Made by a program: the position numbers and the translations under genes. The notes beneath the pieces were generated by a model. That model did not search any database and was not told the DNA's origin. It saw only the letters and a list, made by a program, of their open reading frames with translations. Source: Sphingomonas gellani (GTDB lineage: Bacteria > Pseudomonadota > Alphaproteobacteria > Sphingomonadales > Sphingomonadaceae). From it: a DNA stretch of 64,000 nt. How positions within the stretch are numbered: the first letter of the stretch is position 1; every line of letters starts with the position of its first letter. Below, piece by piece: positions 14,969 through 25,231 of this stretch. The DNA is taken from positions 7,501 through 71,500 of the forward strand of contig NZ_FOCF01000004.1 of the NCBI RefSeq assembly GCF_900110035.1, given 5' to 3'.

Positions 14969-17900
14969 TTAGAAGTTGAAGCCTGCGCCGGCGCTGAAGT
15001 TGCGTCCGACCAGACCGGCGTAGTGCCAGCTGCTCAGATAGTTCGGATTGCTGGTATAGGCCGCTGCTGCAAGCGGTGCGCGTGCGTTGGTCAGGTTCTG
15101 TACGTTGAAGAAGAAGCGGAACTGATCGTTTACCCGGACCGCAGCGTTCAGGTCGACGTAGACGAACCGGCGGATGTAGCACTGGTTGTTGACGTCACTA
15201 CGGGCCGGTATCGGCGCAAGCGTGTTCTTGCACGAAAGGTCGATCTTACCGTCGACGGGCTTGATCTCGTCAGCCGCGACCTGCTTGATCCGGCCGACAT
15301 AATAGGTCGTCGCGGTGAGCGAGAACTTGCCGACTTCCAGCGTGTTTTGCCAGTTTCCGCGGACGCGCGGCGTGCCGCCACCCGACGAAAGCTCGTACGG
15401 GCCGAGCGTACCGGCATATTTCTGCACCACGCCGTCCGGGGTGACCAGATCGAGGCGCAGGACGCGGGTGACGTCGAGCCGGCTGATCAGGCGCGCCTCG
15501 TTCCCCAGCCGCACATTGGCGGTTGCCTGCACATCGATCCCGGAGCTGACCTGATAGTTGGCGTTGACGTAGGGAACGTCGAACACCAGCAGGCGGGGCA
15601 GGGCGTTAGGGTTGGCGGGATCGGGCGCGTCGATCACGTTACACCGATAGCCCTGGCCCACCGCCGCGAGAGCGGCGCAGCCATCGACCGCATTGGTCTT
15701 GCTGTAATAGGCCTCGATCGCGTCGGCCCGTCGCGGTCCGCTGACGATCAGGTTCGACTTCCTGATGTTGTAATAGTCGGCGGTCAGGTTGAACCAGCGC
15801 GTCGGCTTCAGGATCGTACCGACCGTGAAGCTGCGCGAGACCTCCGGCAGGATGTCGGGGTTACCCGTCGCGCCGCTGCCGATGTTGTACGTGCTCGTAT
15901 AGGCCGCGTTGCCCGGATGCGCGGCGATGAAGCCGACCGGTGGCGTAAAGGACGAGAAGCCGGAATAGCTGCTCGCCGCGTTGTTCTCCGCGAACGTCGG
16001 TGCGCGAAAGCCCTGCGAATAGGTGGCGCGCAGCGAAATCCGGTCGATCGGCGTGACCTTCAGGCCGACCTTCGGCGAGAAATGGCCGTATCCTTCCGAA
16101 TAATGGTCGTACCGGCCCGACACGTTCAGGTCGACCCGCTCGGTGAAGGGCGCATCGATCTCGAAGAACCCTGCTGTCACGGTCTGGCTGCCTTGGGCCG
16201 AAGACGTGTTCAGCGCGTAATAGCTCAGGTCCGCATTCTGGTTGCGGTTCATCAACGTCTCGCGGCGAACCTGGAAGCCGGCACCGACATTTAGGTCGCC
16301 GCCGGGCAGTGCCATCAGCGACTTGATGAGCGAGCCGCCGATTGTCGCGACCGTCGAATGGGATGGCGTGGTGCGGTCGGGCGAGATCTGATTGCGCACC
16401 GCCGCCGTGTTCTGCGCCGGATCGACGAAGTTGTAGGCGCCGGTATTGATCGCGTTCAGAACGCCCTGGATGTTGATGAAGCCGTGTTGCGTGACGCTGA
16501 AATTATCACGGGCATAGACGCCGTTCAGGCGGAACTTGAAGCCGTCGCCCAGGTCGCCCGAAATGCCGGCGGTGGCACGGAACACGTCGACATAACGCTC
16601 GCTGCCTGCAGGGATGTCGCCGAACAGGTAGTAGATGCGTGCGGCGCTCTGCGTCGGGTCGGCGCCGGCGACGGCGTAGGGATTGTTCGGGTTCAGCCGA
16701 CGATCGGCCGCGGTGGCGCAGTTGGTGCCCGCCGTGCAGACATACATCGGCAGAACGATGCCCGGGCTGCTGGACGCGAGGGCGGCGGAACCGCCGAACG
16801 GCTGGGTCTGGCGGATCCCGCTGGGCGTACCCACGATGCTGACTTCGGAATGGGAATAGCTGCCGCTGGCGAACGCTTCGAGATTGTCGCTCAGGCGTAG
16901 GGTCAGGCGGCCGGTTGTCGAGTAACGCTGCTGACGGGGCTGGATGATCGAATATTCGTCGGGAAGGTTGTGCGCGCAGCCGGTTCCCCGTGCCGAGCCT
17001 GTGGTCACCGTGAAGGTGCCGAAGGGGCAGGAATTCGGATTCAGCAGCTGGTACTGGTTGGTCAGCGGTGAACCGACCTGTCCGGCGAGCGGATTGTTGA
17101 GGTCGCTCTGCGTGACCCGGGTGACGACGGCCTGCGGGTTCGGCATGGTGAGCGAGTCGTCGTTGCGGTTGCGATCGTTCAGGCCGCTCGGACTCAGGTC
17201 CAACGTGTTGAACGGATAACCGCGCGAGTGATTGGTGATGTACCCGTCATAGGTGTATTCACCGTTCAGGTAGAAATTGAAGCCCTGCTCCGCATAGTCG
17301 CCATAGCCGGCGGTCAGCGTCGCGCGGTAATGGGATCCGTCGCCATGCTCGGTCGTGCCACCCTGCACCGACCCATCAATGCCCTGGACATTCTTTCTGC
17401 TGATAAGGTTCACCACACCGCCGATCGCGTCGGCACCATAGGTCGACGACGCGCCGTCCTTCAGCACCTCGATACGGTCGATGGTGCTGAACGGGATCGA
17501 GTTCAGGTCGACATAGGCGTTGTGGCCGTCATCGTTCAGCGGGAAGTTCGCCGAGCGGAGGCCGTCGATCAGCACCACCGTCGATGAAACGCCCAAGCCG
17601 CGCAGCGACACGGCCGCGCCGCCTGCCGAGAAGCCGTTGCGGAAGCCGGTCGAGATCGATCCCGCGCTGTCCGCCGACACGGAGCGGATCGCGTCCTGCG
17701 CGGTCGTGATGTTCGCGCGCTGCAGCGTTGCCGAGCTGAGCACGGTGACCGGCGAGATGGAGGTCGCATTCGAATCGCGGAACAGCGTGCCGGTCACGAC
17801 AACCGTGGCGCCCTGACTTGGCTCAGGTTGCGCCGTGGTTACGGCTGGTGCCTGAGTCACCTGTGCTTCGGGGGCCGGGGTTACCCGCACTGCACTCTGG

Positions 17901-18022
17901 TCAGCCGCGGCATCCGCCACCGGAGCGGGCGGCGCTTCCTGGGCAAATGCCGGCGCGACGATCGCGGTTGTCAAAGCCACCGCCGAAATACCAAGTTTCA
18001 ACGTAGAAAATGCGGACTTCAT
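14969..18022 (-). CDS. Large TonB-dependent receptor (1017 aa), monocistronic
   Basis: ATG at 18022; the signal peptide ends at APAFAQE (about residue 28). A Pro/Ala/Gln-rich linker (about 29-70) precedes a TonB box ATVVVTG (72-78), a plug domain (ITTAQDAIRSV, VSLRGLGVSSTVVLIDGL, VLKDGASSTYGADAIGGVVN) and a long barrel ending GAGFNF. The plug style (GLGxxxTLVLIDGxR and YGxDAIGGVVN) is that of the large TBDRs that sphingomonads and xanthomonads use for saccharides, peptides or other large ligands. No enzyme gene is attached, so the ligand is unknown. The leader region upstream contains a 9-bp inverted repeat (18129-18166), and a strong terminator follows. Confidence 0.9.
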   Translation of the reverse strand: MKSAFSTLKLGISAVALTTAIVAPAFAQEAPPAPVADAAADQSAVRVTPAPEAQVTQAPAVTTAQPEPSQGATVVVTGTLFRDSNATSISPVTVLSSATLQRANITTAQDAIRSVSADSAGSISTGFRNGFSAGGAAVSLRGLGVSSTVVLIDGLRSANFPLNDDGHNAYVDLNSIPFSTIDRIEVLKDGASSTYGADAIGGVVNLISRKNVQGIDGSVQGGTTEHGDGSHYRATLTAGYGDYAEQGFNFYLNGEYTYDGYITNHSRGYPFNTLDLSPSGLNDRNRNDDSLTMPNPQAVVTRVTQSDLNNPLAGQVGSPLTNQYQLLNPNSCPFGTFTVTTGSARGTGCAHNLPDEYSIIQPRQQRYSTTGRLTLRLSDNLEAFASGSYSHSEVSIVGTPSGIRQTQPFGGSAALASSSPGIVLPMYVCTAGTNCATAADRRLNPNNPYAVAGADPTQSAARIYYLFGDIPAGSERYVDVFRATAGISGDLGDGFKFRLNGVYARDNFSVTQHGFINIQGVLNAINTGAYNFVDPAQNTAAVRNQISPDRTTPSHSTVATIGGSLIKSLMALPGGDLNVGAGFQVRRETLMNRNQNADLSYYALNTSSAQGSQTVTAGFFEIDAPFTERVDLNVSGRYDHYSEGYGHFSPKVGLKVTPIDRISLRATYSQGFRAPTFAENNAASSYSGFSSFTPPVGFIAAHPGNAAYTSTYNIGSGATGNPDILPEVSRSFTVGTILKPTRWFNLTADYYNIRKSNLIVSGPRRADAIEAYYSKTNAVDGCAALAAVGQGYRCNVIDAPDPANPNALPRLLVFDVPYVNANYQVSSGIDVQATANVRLGNEARLISRLDVTRVLRLDLVTPDGVVQKYAGTLGPYELSSGGGTPRVRGNWQNTLEVGKFSLTATTYYVGRIKQVAADEIKPVDGKIDLSCKNTLAPIPARSDVNNQCYIRRFVYVDLNAAVRVNDQFRFFFNVQNLTNARAPLAAAAYTSNPNYLSSWHYAGLVGRNFSAGAGFNF

Positions 18023-18128
18023 CAGAGCTAACTACCCCTCTAGTTTGCGCAGCCGCGACGTGTGTCGCCGGTTTCACACGCGTCATGCCCGTCGCTGCGT
18101 TGTGTAAGTACTTATCGGTAACAAGGTT

Positions 18129-18166
18129 ATCGGGCCGTTAAGGCTGTCGCCGACTTGCGGCCCGAT
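18129..18166. repeat. Inverted repeat upstream of the 1017-aa TBDR gene
   Basis: ATCGGGCCG at 18129-18137 and CGGCCCGAT at 18158-18166, a perfect 9-bp pair with a 20-nt spacer. It lies about 110 bp upstream of the TBDR start and about 145 bp beyond the stop of the chemoreceptor gene's side of the gap. It could be an operator or a leader hairpin; nothing distinguishes these. Confidence 0.3.
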
Positions 18167-18311
18167 GGATATTTTCCGATTACATTGCACGTCTTTGCAG
18201 GTGTTGGTTCCTGCGGGTCACGGCCCGTCGCTCGCCGCTGGGATCAGGAGCGGGCGATGGGTAGGGTGACCTGAGCCAGCCTGAGTGCGCAGGCTGCGAC
18301 CTGTGCCTGTC

Positions 18312-20084
18312 TTAACGGCCGGATGCGGCGGCCCGTGGCTGCAGCCGATGCACATTGACCCTGCTCGACAGCCCTGCCGACCCGGACGGGGGCAGGCGGA
18401 AACGGGCGACTTCCGTCAGCATGGTATCCGTTTCTGCGGCCAGGCTGCGCGACGCGGCGGTGGCCTGTTCCACCATCGCGGCGTTCTGCTGGGTCACGCC
18501 GTCCATCTCGGCCACGGCAGTGTTGACCTGCTGCAATCCGATCGACTGCTGCTTGGCCGCGGTCGCGATCGTCGCCACCAGTCCGCTGATCTCACCGATC
18601 TTGCCGGTGATACGATTGAGCGCCTCGCCCGCTTCGGCAACCAGGCCGACACCGGACGCGACCTGCGCAGACGATGCGACGATCTTCGCCTTCACGTCCT
18701 TGGCTGCGTCAGCGGACCGCTGTGCCAGTGCGCGAACTTCCGACGCGACGACGGCGAACCCCTTGCCCGCGTCACCCGCACGCGCGGCTTCCACGCCCGC
18801 GTTGAGGGCCAGGAGGTTGGTCTGGAAGGCGATGCCGTCGATCACGGCGATGATCTCGCTGATCTCCACCGACGATCGTTCGATGCCGTCCATCGCCGCT
18901 ACCGCGCGGCGGACCACCTCTCCGGAATTGTCGGCGTCGGCGCGGGCGGTTGTCACGACCTGATTGGCGCGGGTCGCGTTGTCGGCGGTGCGCTGCACGG
19001 TGCTGGTGATCTGGTCCATCGCGGCAGCGGTTTCCTCCAGGCTGGCCGCCTGTTGCTCCGTCCGCCGCGACAGGTCGTCAGAGGCCTGACGAATGTTCCG
19101 CGCGCCGTCGGTGATGGTGTTGGCGCTGGTCGTCACCGCGTTCAGCGTGACCCCCATTGCCTGCACGGCATTGTTGAAGTCCGCACCAAGGCGTTGGAAC
19201 GAAGGCGGCAGGTCGGCGAGCGCGACTGTCAGGTCCGCATCGGCCAGCCGGTGCAGGCTTTCGCCCAGCATCGACATGGCCTGTTCGCGCTCGGCGTCGG
19301 CCTTCACCTTGGCGATCGCCGCATCGCGGAACACGCGAACTGCCGATGCCATGTCGCCGATTTCGTCGCCGCGGTCGGATACGGGCATCTCGATGTCGGT
19401 CCGGCCCGCGGCCAGTTCCGCCATCCGCCCGGTGAGCGCGGTGATCGGGCGCGCGATGCTCCGGCTCAGCAGCATCTGCAACGTCACCGCGATCCCGATC
19501 AGCGCCAGGCCGCCCAGCACCAGCGCAATGGTGGCGGTCCTGATGGCGGAGCCCTGTTGCGCCTCGTTGTCGTTGATGGCGGTGGTTTCGGCATCCCGCA
19601 GGTCGCGCAAAGGCAGTGCGGCCTTGCTGACCAGAACCTTGGCGCCGGCCTGTCGGACCTCCTCCTGCGCGTCGTTCTGCCGGCCTGCCTTGACTTCCGC
19701 GATCAGCCGGTCGCCCCAGTCGTGCCGCCATGCCAGCGTTGCCGCGCGCGACTGGTCGACGAGTTGTCGCAATTCGGGCTGCTGGAGCAGCGTGTCCAGT
19801 TCACGCGCGGCGGTGTCATAGTCATCCCGCGCCTCGTTGTACGATTTGAGATAACTGGTGTCCGCGGTCACCAGGAAGCCGCGGAACTGGCTGTTCTGCC
19901 GCAGGATGGATGTTTCCAGCGTCTGCGCCTTGGCAAAGATGTCGCGGCTCATGTTGTTGCGGTCGGTCGCGCTGCGGATCGATGCCACATTGGCGAACAG
20001 GATCATCATCATGATCGCCGCGGACGCATTGATGACGAGGAAGGACAGCGCCAGCTTGCGCGGGATTTTCAGTGTTCTCAGCAT
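18312..20084 (-). CDS. Methyl-accepting chemotaxis protein with CHASE3-like sensor
   Basis: 590 aa from ATG 20084. TM1 is about 13-33 ([20 protein letters not shown]). A periplasmic helical CHASE3/4-helix-bundle domain (about 35-180, with [18 protein letters not shown]) is followed by TM2 (about 185-208), HAMP ([19 protein letters not shown]) and a second HAMP-like block, then the cytoplasmic signalling domain. The signalling tip ([40 protein letters not shown]) is intact. It transmits a stimulus to CheA/CheW; no che genes are nearby, so it is an orphan receptor. The ligand is unknown. Confidence 0.92.
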   Translation of the reverse strand: MLRTLKIPRKLALSFLVINASAAIMMMILFANVASIRSATDRNNMSRDIFAKAQTLETSILRQNSQFRGFLVTADTSYLKSYNEARDDYDTAARELDTLLQQPELRQLVDQSRAATLAWRHDWGDRLIAEVKAGRQNDAQEEVRQAGAKVLVSKAALPLRDLRDAETTAINDNEAQQGSAIRTATIALVLGGLALIGIAVTLQMLLSRSIARPITALTGRMAELAAGRTDIEMPVSDRGDEIGDMASAVRVFRDAAIAKVKADAEREQAMSMLGESLHRLADADLTVALADLPPSFQRLGADFNNAVQAMGVTLNAVTTSANTITDGARNIRQASDDLSRRTEQQAASLEETAAAMDQITSTVQRTADNATRANQVVTTARADADNSGEVVRRAVAAMDGIERSSVEISEIIAVIDGIAFQTNLLALNAGVEAARAGDAGKGFAVVASEVRALAQRSADAAKDVKAKIVASSAQVASGVGLVAEAGEALNRITGKIGEISGLVATIATAAKQQSIGLQQVNTAVAEMDGVTQQNAAMVEQATAASRSLAAETDTMLTEVARFRLPPSGSAGLSSRVNVHRLQPRAAASGR

Positions 20085-20248
20085 CCGGCTTCACATCCAG
20101 ATTTGCGGCGACTGGGCATCACGACATGGTCCAACGGCGCGACAGGTCAAAACAGGGGGGACGAGCGCCGCCGCACGCATGTCGCGCTGCGGCGGTGCCT
20201 GCCGGCATCACGGCACGATCCGGCCCGTGAGAGAGGTGGTGCGGCCTT

Positions 20249-20344
20249 TCAACGGACCGTCGCGAACTTGGCGGTGTCTTCCGCATGAGCGAACACTGCA
20301 AGAGCGATCGGCGCGGCAGCGATGAAAAGGCAGGCGATCTTCAC
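20249..20344 (-). CDS. Possible 31-aa secreted peptide upstream of the chemoreceptor
   Basis: GTG at 20344 preceded by a GGGGGAAT ribosome site (minus strand, about 20350-20357). The product is almost entirely a signal peptide (VKIACLFIAAAPIALAVFAH) followed by AEDTAKFATVR and a stop at 20249-20251. It is on the same strand as the chemoreceptor, 165 bp upstream. It is too short for the usual ORF cut-offs. It could also be chance; the SD-like sequence and clean signal-peptide pattern are the only support. Confidence 0.35.
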   Translation of the reverse strand: MKIACLFIAAAPIALAVFAHAEDTAKFATVR

Positions 20345-20497
20345 GTAATTCCCCCGATCAGTTCCATCCGACCTAAAACGGAGGCTGCTAAGGCAAGGTT
20401 AATTGCAGATCGACTTGGGGATTACTTGGCTAGAAGCTGGCAGATTTGCGACGAAGCGCATTTGGGCGATGTGGCTTTAGTCCGACATCTTGGGTCT

Positions 20498-21523
20498 TCA
20501 CTGCTGCCAGTCGATCCACGCGCCATAGGGGTGGCAAAGCGCCAACAGATGCGTCTCGCCATCGGGCCATGTCGTCAGCTGGAGTTCCACGCGGTCGCGG
20601 CCCGCATCCCATTCGAATGCGACATGGACGAGCGGCCGGTCCGCATCGGCTCGTCGTCCTGCAGCCTCCACCATGTCGATCAGCAGTCGGCGCCGCTCAA
20701 GCGGCAGATACTGCAGGAACATGGAATGAAAGATTGCGCGACAATGCCCGCGGGGCTGCGCATCCTCCAATCTCTGCCGCAGCCAGTCCACCGCGTCCTC
20801 TTGCTGCACGGCGGGCGGATAGGCTTGACCAACTTGCAATGCCGCGTTTAGTCGAGCCGCCCGCGCGGGCTGGTCAGCGAAGATGAAGGATCGCAGCAGG
20901 TCGCGATTGGAGGGCTCATTGATCCCGACGGGACGCATATCGACGCCATGCGCGGACAGAATGGTGACGTCGGCCACATCCGGCGAAGTGCCGGACCAGT
21001 CGGGTGCGATCTGCACCGGTGACGACGCATCGCCACATCGCGTGTCGCCCAGCCGGTATCCGTAGCGCGCCATGTTGAGGTTCAGGCCAGCGCTGGAGCC
21101 GAGTTCGAGCAGGTCGAAGGGCAGGCCGAACCTCGCCGCCGCCCGCATCAGCGCGGCGTAAAGCGCAGCCGCTCGGCCCACTTCGTTGGTTTGAGGCGGA
21201 TGGCGCATCCGCTCGGCGATAAAGGCGTCATGTTCCGCAAGCGCCTCGCCCACCGCGGCATCGAACAGCCGATGATCGTTTGCGTACAGGCCCGACAGCG
21301 CCGCGCACCTACCCTCTCTTGCAAGCGCGTGAAGGGCCGCGTTGAACCGCATGCCTAGTGCCGCGCCAGAGGCATCGCCCGACCAGTTCCGAAGGAACGT
21401 GTCGGTGATCGGCGCCCGCCATAACTGCCGATCGCCCGCTTCCAGAACGTCGGCGACGAACGACGAGCCGATCGAGCGCATCACCACCGCTTGACGGATC
21501 AGATCGTGCCGGGCGCCGCTCAT
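20498..21523 (-). CDS. DUF2332 family protein
   Basis: 341 aa with the start at ATG 21523 (MSGARHDLIRQAVVMRSIGS), which matches the usual N-terminus of DUF2332 proteins; in-frame ATGs at 21553/21556 and further up are possible. Features of the family are visible: GEALAEHDAFIAERM, a glycine-rich block LELGSSAGLNLNMARYGY that resembles a SAM-binding motif, and FHSMFLQYLPLERR near the end. The function is not established for the family; a methyltransferase-like fold is a guess from the LELGSSAG motif. It has no operon partner. Confidence 0.75.
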   Translation of the reverse strand: MSGARHDLIRQAVVMRSIGSSFVADVLEAGDRQLWRAPITDTFLRNWSGDASGAALGMRFNAALHALAREGRCAALSGLYANDHRLFDAAVGEALAEHDAFIAERMRHPPQTNEVGRAAALYAALMRAAARFGLPFDLLELGSSAGLNLNMARYGYRLGDTRCGDASSPVQIAPDWSGTSPDVADVTILSAHGVDMRPVGINEPSNRDLLRSFIFADQPARAARLNAALQVGQAYPPAVQQEDAVDWLRQRLEDAQPRGHCRAIFHSMFLQYLPLERRRLLIDMVEAAGRRADADRPLVHVAFEWDAGRDRVELQLTTWPDGETHLLALCHPYGAWIDWQQ

Positions 21524-21897
21524 CGGGAAATCATCTACGCTCGACGTCCGCATCATCAACACTGAAGAACAGCCCCTTGGCACCACAGAGCCATGACGCG
21601 CACAATGCAGCGTCTTGGTTGACAAAGCCTCAACGGGCCGACCTGTCGGCAGATGCCGCACGTCCGGCCAGATCGGCTGTGTTTCGGTGATAGATCATGC
21701 ACCTCGACCAACGGGGGTCGACCCTCCACCTTCGCATTAAGAGCGCGCAGCAGATCTCCGGCAAATCCGGCGCGGGTAAACCAGCCGGGTGCCACGCAAA
21801 CCGCTGCCCAAATTCAGCTAGAATACAATATGCTAATGCGAAGCCGTTGCAAGTACGTCTCCCGCTCCCTATCCGGCTTCTCTCACAGGGGAAGAAC

Positions 21898-24030
21898 ATG
21901 AAGATCGCAATCGGCATGATCGCCGTCGCTGCCATGTGGACAGGCGGCGCAAGGGCTCAGGACATCCAGACGGGTGAAGATGCCGCCGACGTCGGACCGG
22001 AGGACATCATCGTGACGGCTGCACGAACGAGTCTGCCGGCCAGCGCTCTGCCTCTGACGGTCGACGTGATCGACCGCGAAACCCTGTCGCGTCAGGTCGC
22101 CGTATCCGGATCGGTCGTCGATGCGGTATCCGCGCTGCTGCCGGCCTTTTCTCCCACGCGAGAGAAGATCACGGGCTTCGGTGAAACGCTGCGCGGCCGA
22201 TCGCCTCTCTACGCGATTAACGGCATTCCGCAGACTACCCCGATCCGGGACGGCGCCCGCGACGGCTACACCATCGACCCCTTCTTCATCGACCGGGGCG
22301 AGGTGATCTACGGCTCCAACGCCCTGCAAGGCATCGGCGCGACCGGCGGCGTGGTCAACCAGGTCACCGCGCGGGCGCCCAAGGACAATGGCTGGAGCGG
22401 ACGAACCCTGCTGCAAGGCAACAGCGGCGACGACTTCTCGGGTGCGTCGTTGGGAGGAAAGGTCGCCGGTCTCGTCAACCTTCGCAGCGGTCCGTTCGAT
22501 GCCACGGGCGGTGTCGCCTTTGAGCGGCGCGGCGTTTTCCTCGACGGTCGTGGCAGGAATATCGGCCTCGACGGCAATCAGAGCGAGATACAGGACACCG
22601 ACAGCCTGTCGTTCTTCGGTAGGGTCGGGGTCGATCTCTCCAAAACCGCCCGGCTGGAGGTGATCGCCAACCGCTTCAAGCTGGAAGGCAACAACCACTA
22701 CGTCCCAGTGGACGGTAACCGCGTGCTGGACATCCCCGCGACCAGCCGGCGCGGAGAGACGCCGGGCCAACCGTCCACCGGCCTTGCCGAAATGGTGTCG
22801 GCTTCGCTCACGGACGGCGATCTGGCCGGCGGGGCGTTCACGCTCCAGGGCTTCTATAATCGCACCAGCGATACCTTTGCGGGCGGCATCCTCGCCACAT
22901 TCCAGGACTCACGGATAGCAACGGTCGGCACGCTGTTCGATCAATCGCGCAACGTGTCGCGAAAGCTCGGCGGCAAGATCAGCTACGAGCGCGCGGTGCC
23001 GGGGTTCGAGGCTCTGACGCTGACCGCCGGGTTCGATGCCCTGATCGACCGCACGAAGCAGGACCTCGTGCAGACGGGTCGAGCTTGGGTGCCGCAAACC
23101 GATTTCCGTAGTCTGGCTCCGTTCGGCCAGGCCAATCTGAAAATGTTCGACGGCGTGGTCAGGCTCGCGGGGGGCGTCCGTTACGAGAACGTGCGGCTCG
23201 ACATTCCCGATTATACGACGCTGGCCAGCGCGGGCGCGCGGGCGGTGACCGGCGGCAAGCCGTCGTTCAAGCGGGCCTTGTGGAACGGCGGCGTCGTGCT
23301 GGAGCCGGTCAAGGGGATCCGCGCCTATGGTAGCTACGCGGAAGGTTATACGATCGCGGATATCGGCCGTGTCCTGCGTGGTATCAGCCAACCCAATATC
23401 CGGATCACCGACTTCCTCGACCTCACGCCCGTGATCTCCAACAACCGGGAGGTCGGCGTCGAGGTGACGCAAGGACCCCTGGAGGCCAGTGCCACCTACT
23501 ACCGGTCGTCAAGCGATCTGGGGCAGGTGCTGGTCCGCAACAGCGATGGCTTCTTCAATGTCGCGCGCCAGCCGATCAACATCGAGGGCCTGGAGGTGAA
23601 CCTTGCCGTCCGCACCCCGCTTCCTGGTCTGAAGGTCGGCACCGGCTTCAGCCACGTCGATGGCCGCACGGACACCAACGCGGATGGCACGATGGACGCC
23701 GACCTGGATGGTGCCAACATCTCGCCGGACCGGCTCAACCTCAACCTGGATTACAGCCGCGGACGCTTCAGCGCGCGAGTGCAGGGACGATACTACCTGT
23801 CCCGCCATTTCCAGGGCCAACCGATCGCCAACGACTTTGCCGGCTATCGGCTGTTCGATACCTATGTCGCTTATGAGCTGCCGGTCGGCCGCGTGATGCT
23901 GAGCGTCCAGAACCTCGGCAATACGGATTATGTCACCTATTATAGCGAGACGCAGGGACCCACCGACAACGCCCGCTTCTACACGGGGCGGGGCCGCAAC
24001 TTCACGCTGAGTTGGCAAGCGGGCTTCTGA
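21898..24030 (+). CDS. TonB-dependent siderophore-type receptor
   Basis: 710 aa. ATG 21898 is chosen over the longer frame because AGGGGAAG precedes it and the product begins with a clean signal peptide (MKIAIGMIAVAAMWTGGARA). A TonB-box-like EDIIVTAA precedes the plug (VVDAVSALLPAFSPTREK, GETLRGRSPLYAINGIPQ, VIYGSNALQGIGATGGVVN), and the barrel ends RGRNFTLSWQAGF. The next gene, a PepSY membrane protein, starts inside its stop codon (TGATG). That pairing is characteristic of ferric-siderophore uptake. The upstream region is AT-richer (near 21820-21850) and could hold a Fur-type site, but no clear palindrome was found. Confidence 0.9.
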   Translation: MKIAIGMIAVAAMWTGGARAQDIQTGEDAADVGPEDIIVTAARTSLPASALPLTVDVIDRETLSRQVAVSGSVVDAVSALLPAFSPTREKITGFGETLRGRSPLYAINGIPQTTPIRDGARDGYTIDPFFIDRGEVIYGSNALQGIGATGGVVNQVTARAPKDNGWSGRTLLQGNSGDDFSGASLGGKVAGLVNLRSGPFDATGGVAFERRGVFLDGRGRNIGLDGNQSEIQDTDSLSFFGRVGVDLSKTARLEVIANRFKLEGNNHYVPVDGNRVLDIPATSRRGETPGQPSTGLAEMVSASLTDGDLAGGAFTLQGFYNRTSDTFAGGILATFQDSRIATVGTLFDQSRNVSRKLGGKISYERAVPGFEALTLTAGFDALIDRTKQDLVQTGRAWVPQTDFRSLAPFGQANLKMFDGVVRLAGGVRYENVRLDIPDYTTLASAGARAVTGGKPSFKRALWNGGVVLEPVKGIRAYGSYAEGYTIADIGRVLRGISQPNIRITDFLDLTPVISNNREVGVEVTQGPLEASATYYRSSSDLGQVLVRNSDGFFNVARQPINIEGLEVNLAVRTPLPGLKVGTGFSHVDGRTDTNADGTMDADLDGANISPDRLNLNLDYSRGRFSARVQGRYYLSRHFQGQPIANDFAGYRLFDTYVAYELPVGRVMLSVQNLGNTDYVTYYSETQGPTDNARFYTGRGRNFTLSWQAGF

Positions 24031-25091
24031 TGCGCGTGTTGTCGCTGCTGCACCGCTGGATCGGCGCGATCGGTGGCCTGCTCCTCGCGCTATTGGGCCT
24101 GACGGGCACGATGCTCGTGTGGCGGAACGCGCTGACCTGCGTCGACCATGCCGGCGATCCTGTCCGCGCTGATCCGGCGTCGCTGGCTGCAATCGCGGGT
24201 GCCCTGTCGCAGGGACCGCGCCCCGTCGATCGCATCACCTTTGCTGGCGATGGTTTGACCGTGCATCAAGCCATCTTTGCAGACGGCAGCGGAGCCTATG
24301 TCAGCCAGGCAGGCCACACCGTCGCCCGGTGGTCCGCATCGTGGCAGCGCCCGGAGCTGTGGCTTTTCGATCTGCATCATCGCCTGCTGATCGGCGAGAC
24401 GGGGGAGACCGTAACCGGGGTCGCCGGCTTGGTCGGCCTGTTCTTCGTCGTCACCGGCCTCATCCTTTGGTGGCGAACGCGCGCGCGCTTTCGTCCGCGC
24501 CTGTGGCCCAAGACGATGAAGCCGGGTGCGATCGTCCATCACCACCGCGACATGGGCGTGGTGATGTCGCCGTTGCTGCTCGTGTCGCTCGTGACGGGCG
24601 TACTGATGGTCTTTCCGGCCCTCGGCGGTTCGTTGCTGTCCGAGACACGCGTTCCCGCGCCCAGACTAGCTGCTGCCGGTGCGGAGCCTGCGAGGCGCGA
24701 CCTGAAGCCCCTTTTCGTGGCAGCCGCCACGATGTTCCCCCGTGCCGAGTTCCGTCGCCTGCAATGGCCGCGCAAGGCCGGCAGTCCCCTCGTCCTGCGG
24801 CTACGTCAGCCGTTCGAATGGACGCCGAACGGACGCACGTTCGTGTACGCGGACCCGGTCACGCTGACGATCGTCGGCAAAGCGGATCCGGCAACAGGAG
24901 GCGTAGCGGCCTCTATCCGCGAGAAGCTTTATCCGATCCACGCTGCCAAAACCGGCGGTCTGCCATGGAAGCTCGCCATGAGCGGGTCGGGCCTGGCACT
25001 GACACTGCTCGGTAGCCTGGCGGTGTACGGCTTTTGGCGGACGCAGTGGAACATCGGTCAAGCCAAAGGCAGGAAGCGGAAAGCTCCGTGA
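24030..25091 (+). CDS. PepSY-domain membrane protein, probable siderophore/heme reductase partner
   Basis: 353 aa. ATG 24030 overlaps the receptor stop (TGATG). TM1 is near residues 10-30 (IGAIGGLLLALLGLTGTMLV), with further TM segments near VAGLVGLFFVVTGLILWW, MSPLLLVSLVTGVLMVF and LALTLLGSLAVYGFW. The sequence LFDLHHRLLIGETG and HHHRDMG supply membrane-proximal histidines typical of PepSY-associated TM (PiuB-like) proteins thought to reduce or release iron from siderophores in the periplasm. Operon context with the TBDR supports that role. The electron donor and ligand are unknown. Confidence 0.85.
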   Translation: MRVLSLLHRWIGAIGGLLLALLGLTGTMLVWRNALTCVDHAGDPVRADPASLAAIAGALSQGPRPVDRITFAGDGLTVHQAIFADGSGAYVSQAGHTVARWSASWQRPELWLFDLHHRLLIGETGETVTGVAGLVGLFFVVTGLILWWRTRARFRPRLWPKTMKPGAIVHHHRDMGVVMSPLLLVSLVTGVLMVFPALGGSLLSETRVPAPRLAAAGAEPARRDLKPLFVAAATMFPRAEFRRLQWPRKAGSPLVLRLRQPFEWTPNGRTFVYADPVTLTIVGKADPATGGVAASIREKLYPIHAAKTGGLPWKLAMSGSGLALTLLGSLAVYGFWRTQWNIGQAKGRKRKAP

Positions 25092-25231
25092 CGGTGTTGG
25101 AGCCGCTGATCGTGACATCAGCCGCGACCGTGGCCAGGTTAGTTTCTGAAGGAAAGCTCTGACGCACCGAGCCTATCCGAACACCGGTCGTCGGTGCGGC
25201 AGGGCTGATCTGTGCCCGCTGGGGGCGCAGA

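Noticed and set aside
18285..20288. 667-aa open frame antisense to the chemoreceptor
   Set aside because: Shadow frame; the minus strand has complete CHASE3, HAMP and MCP signalling motifs.
21800..21897. Fur or Irr box upstream of the siderophore-type receptor
   Set aside because: The region is AT-richer than its surroundings, but no acceptable palindrome could be read.
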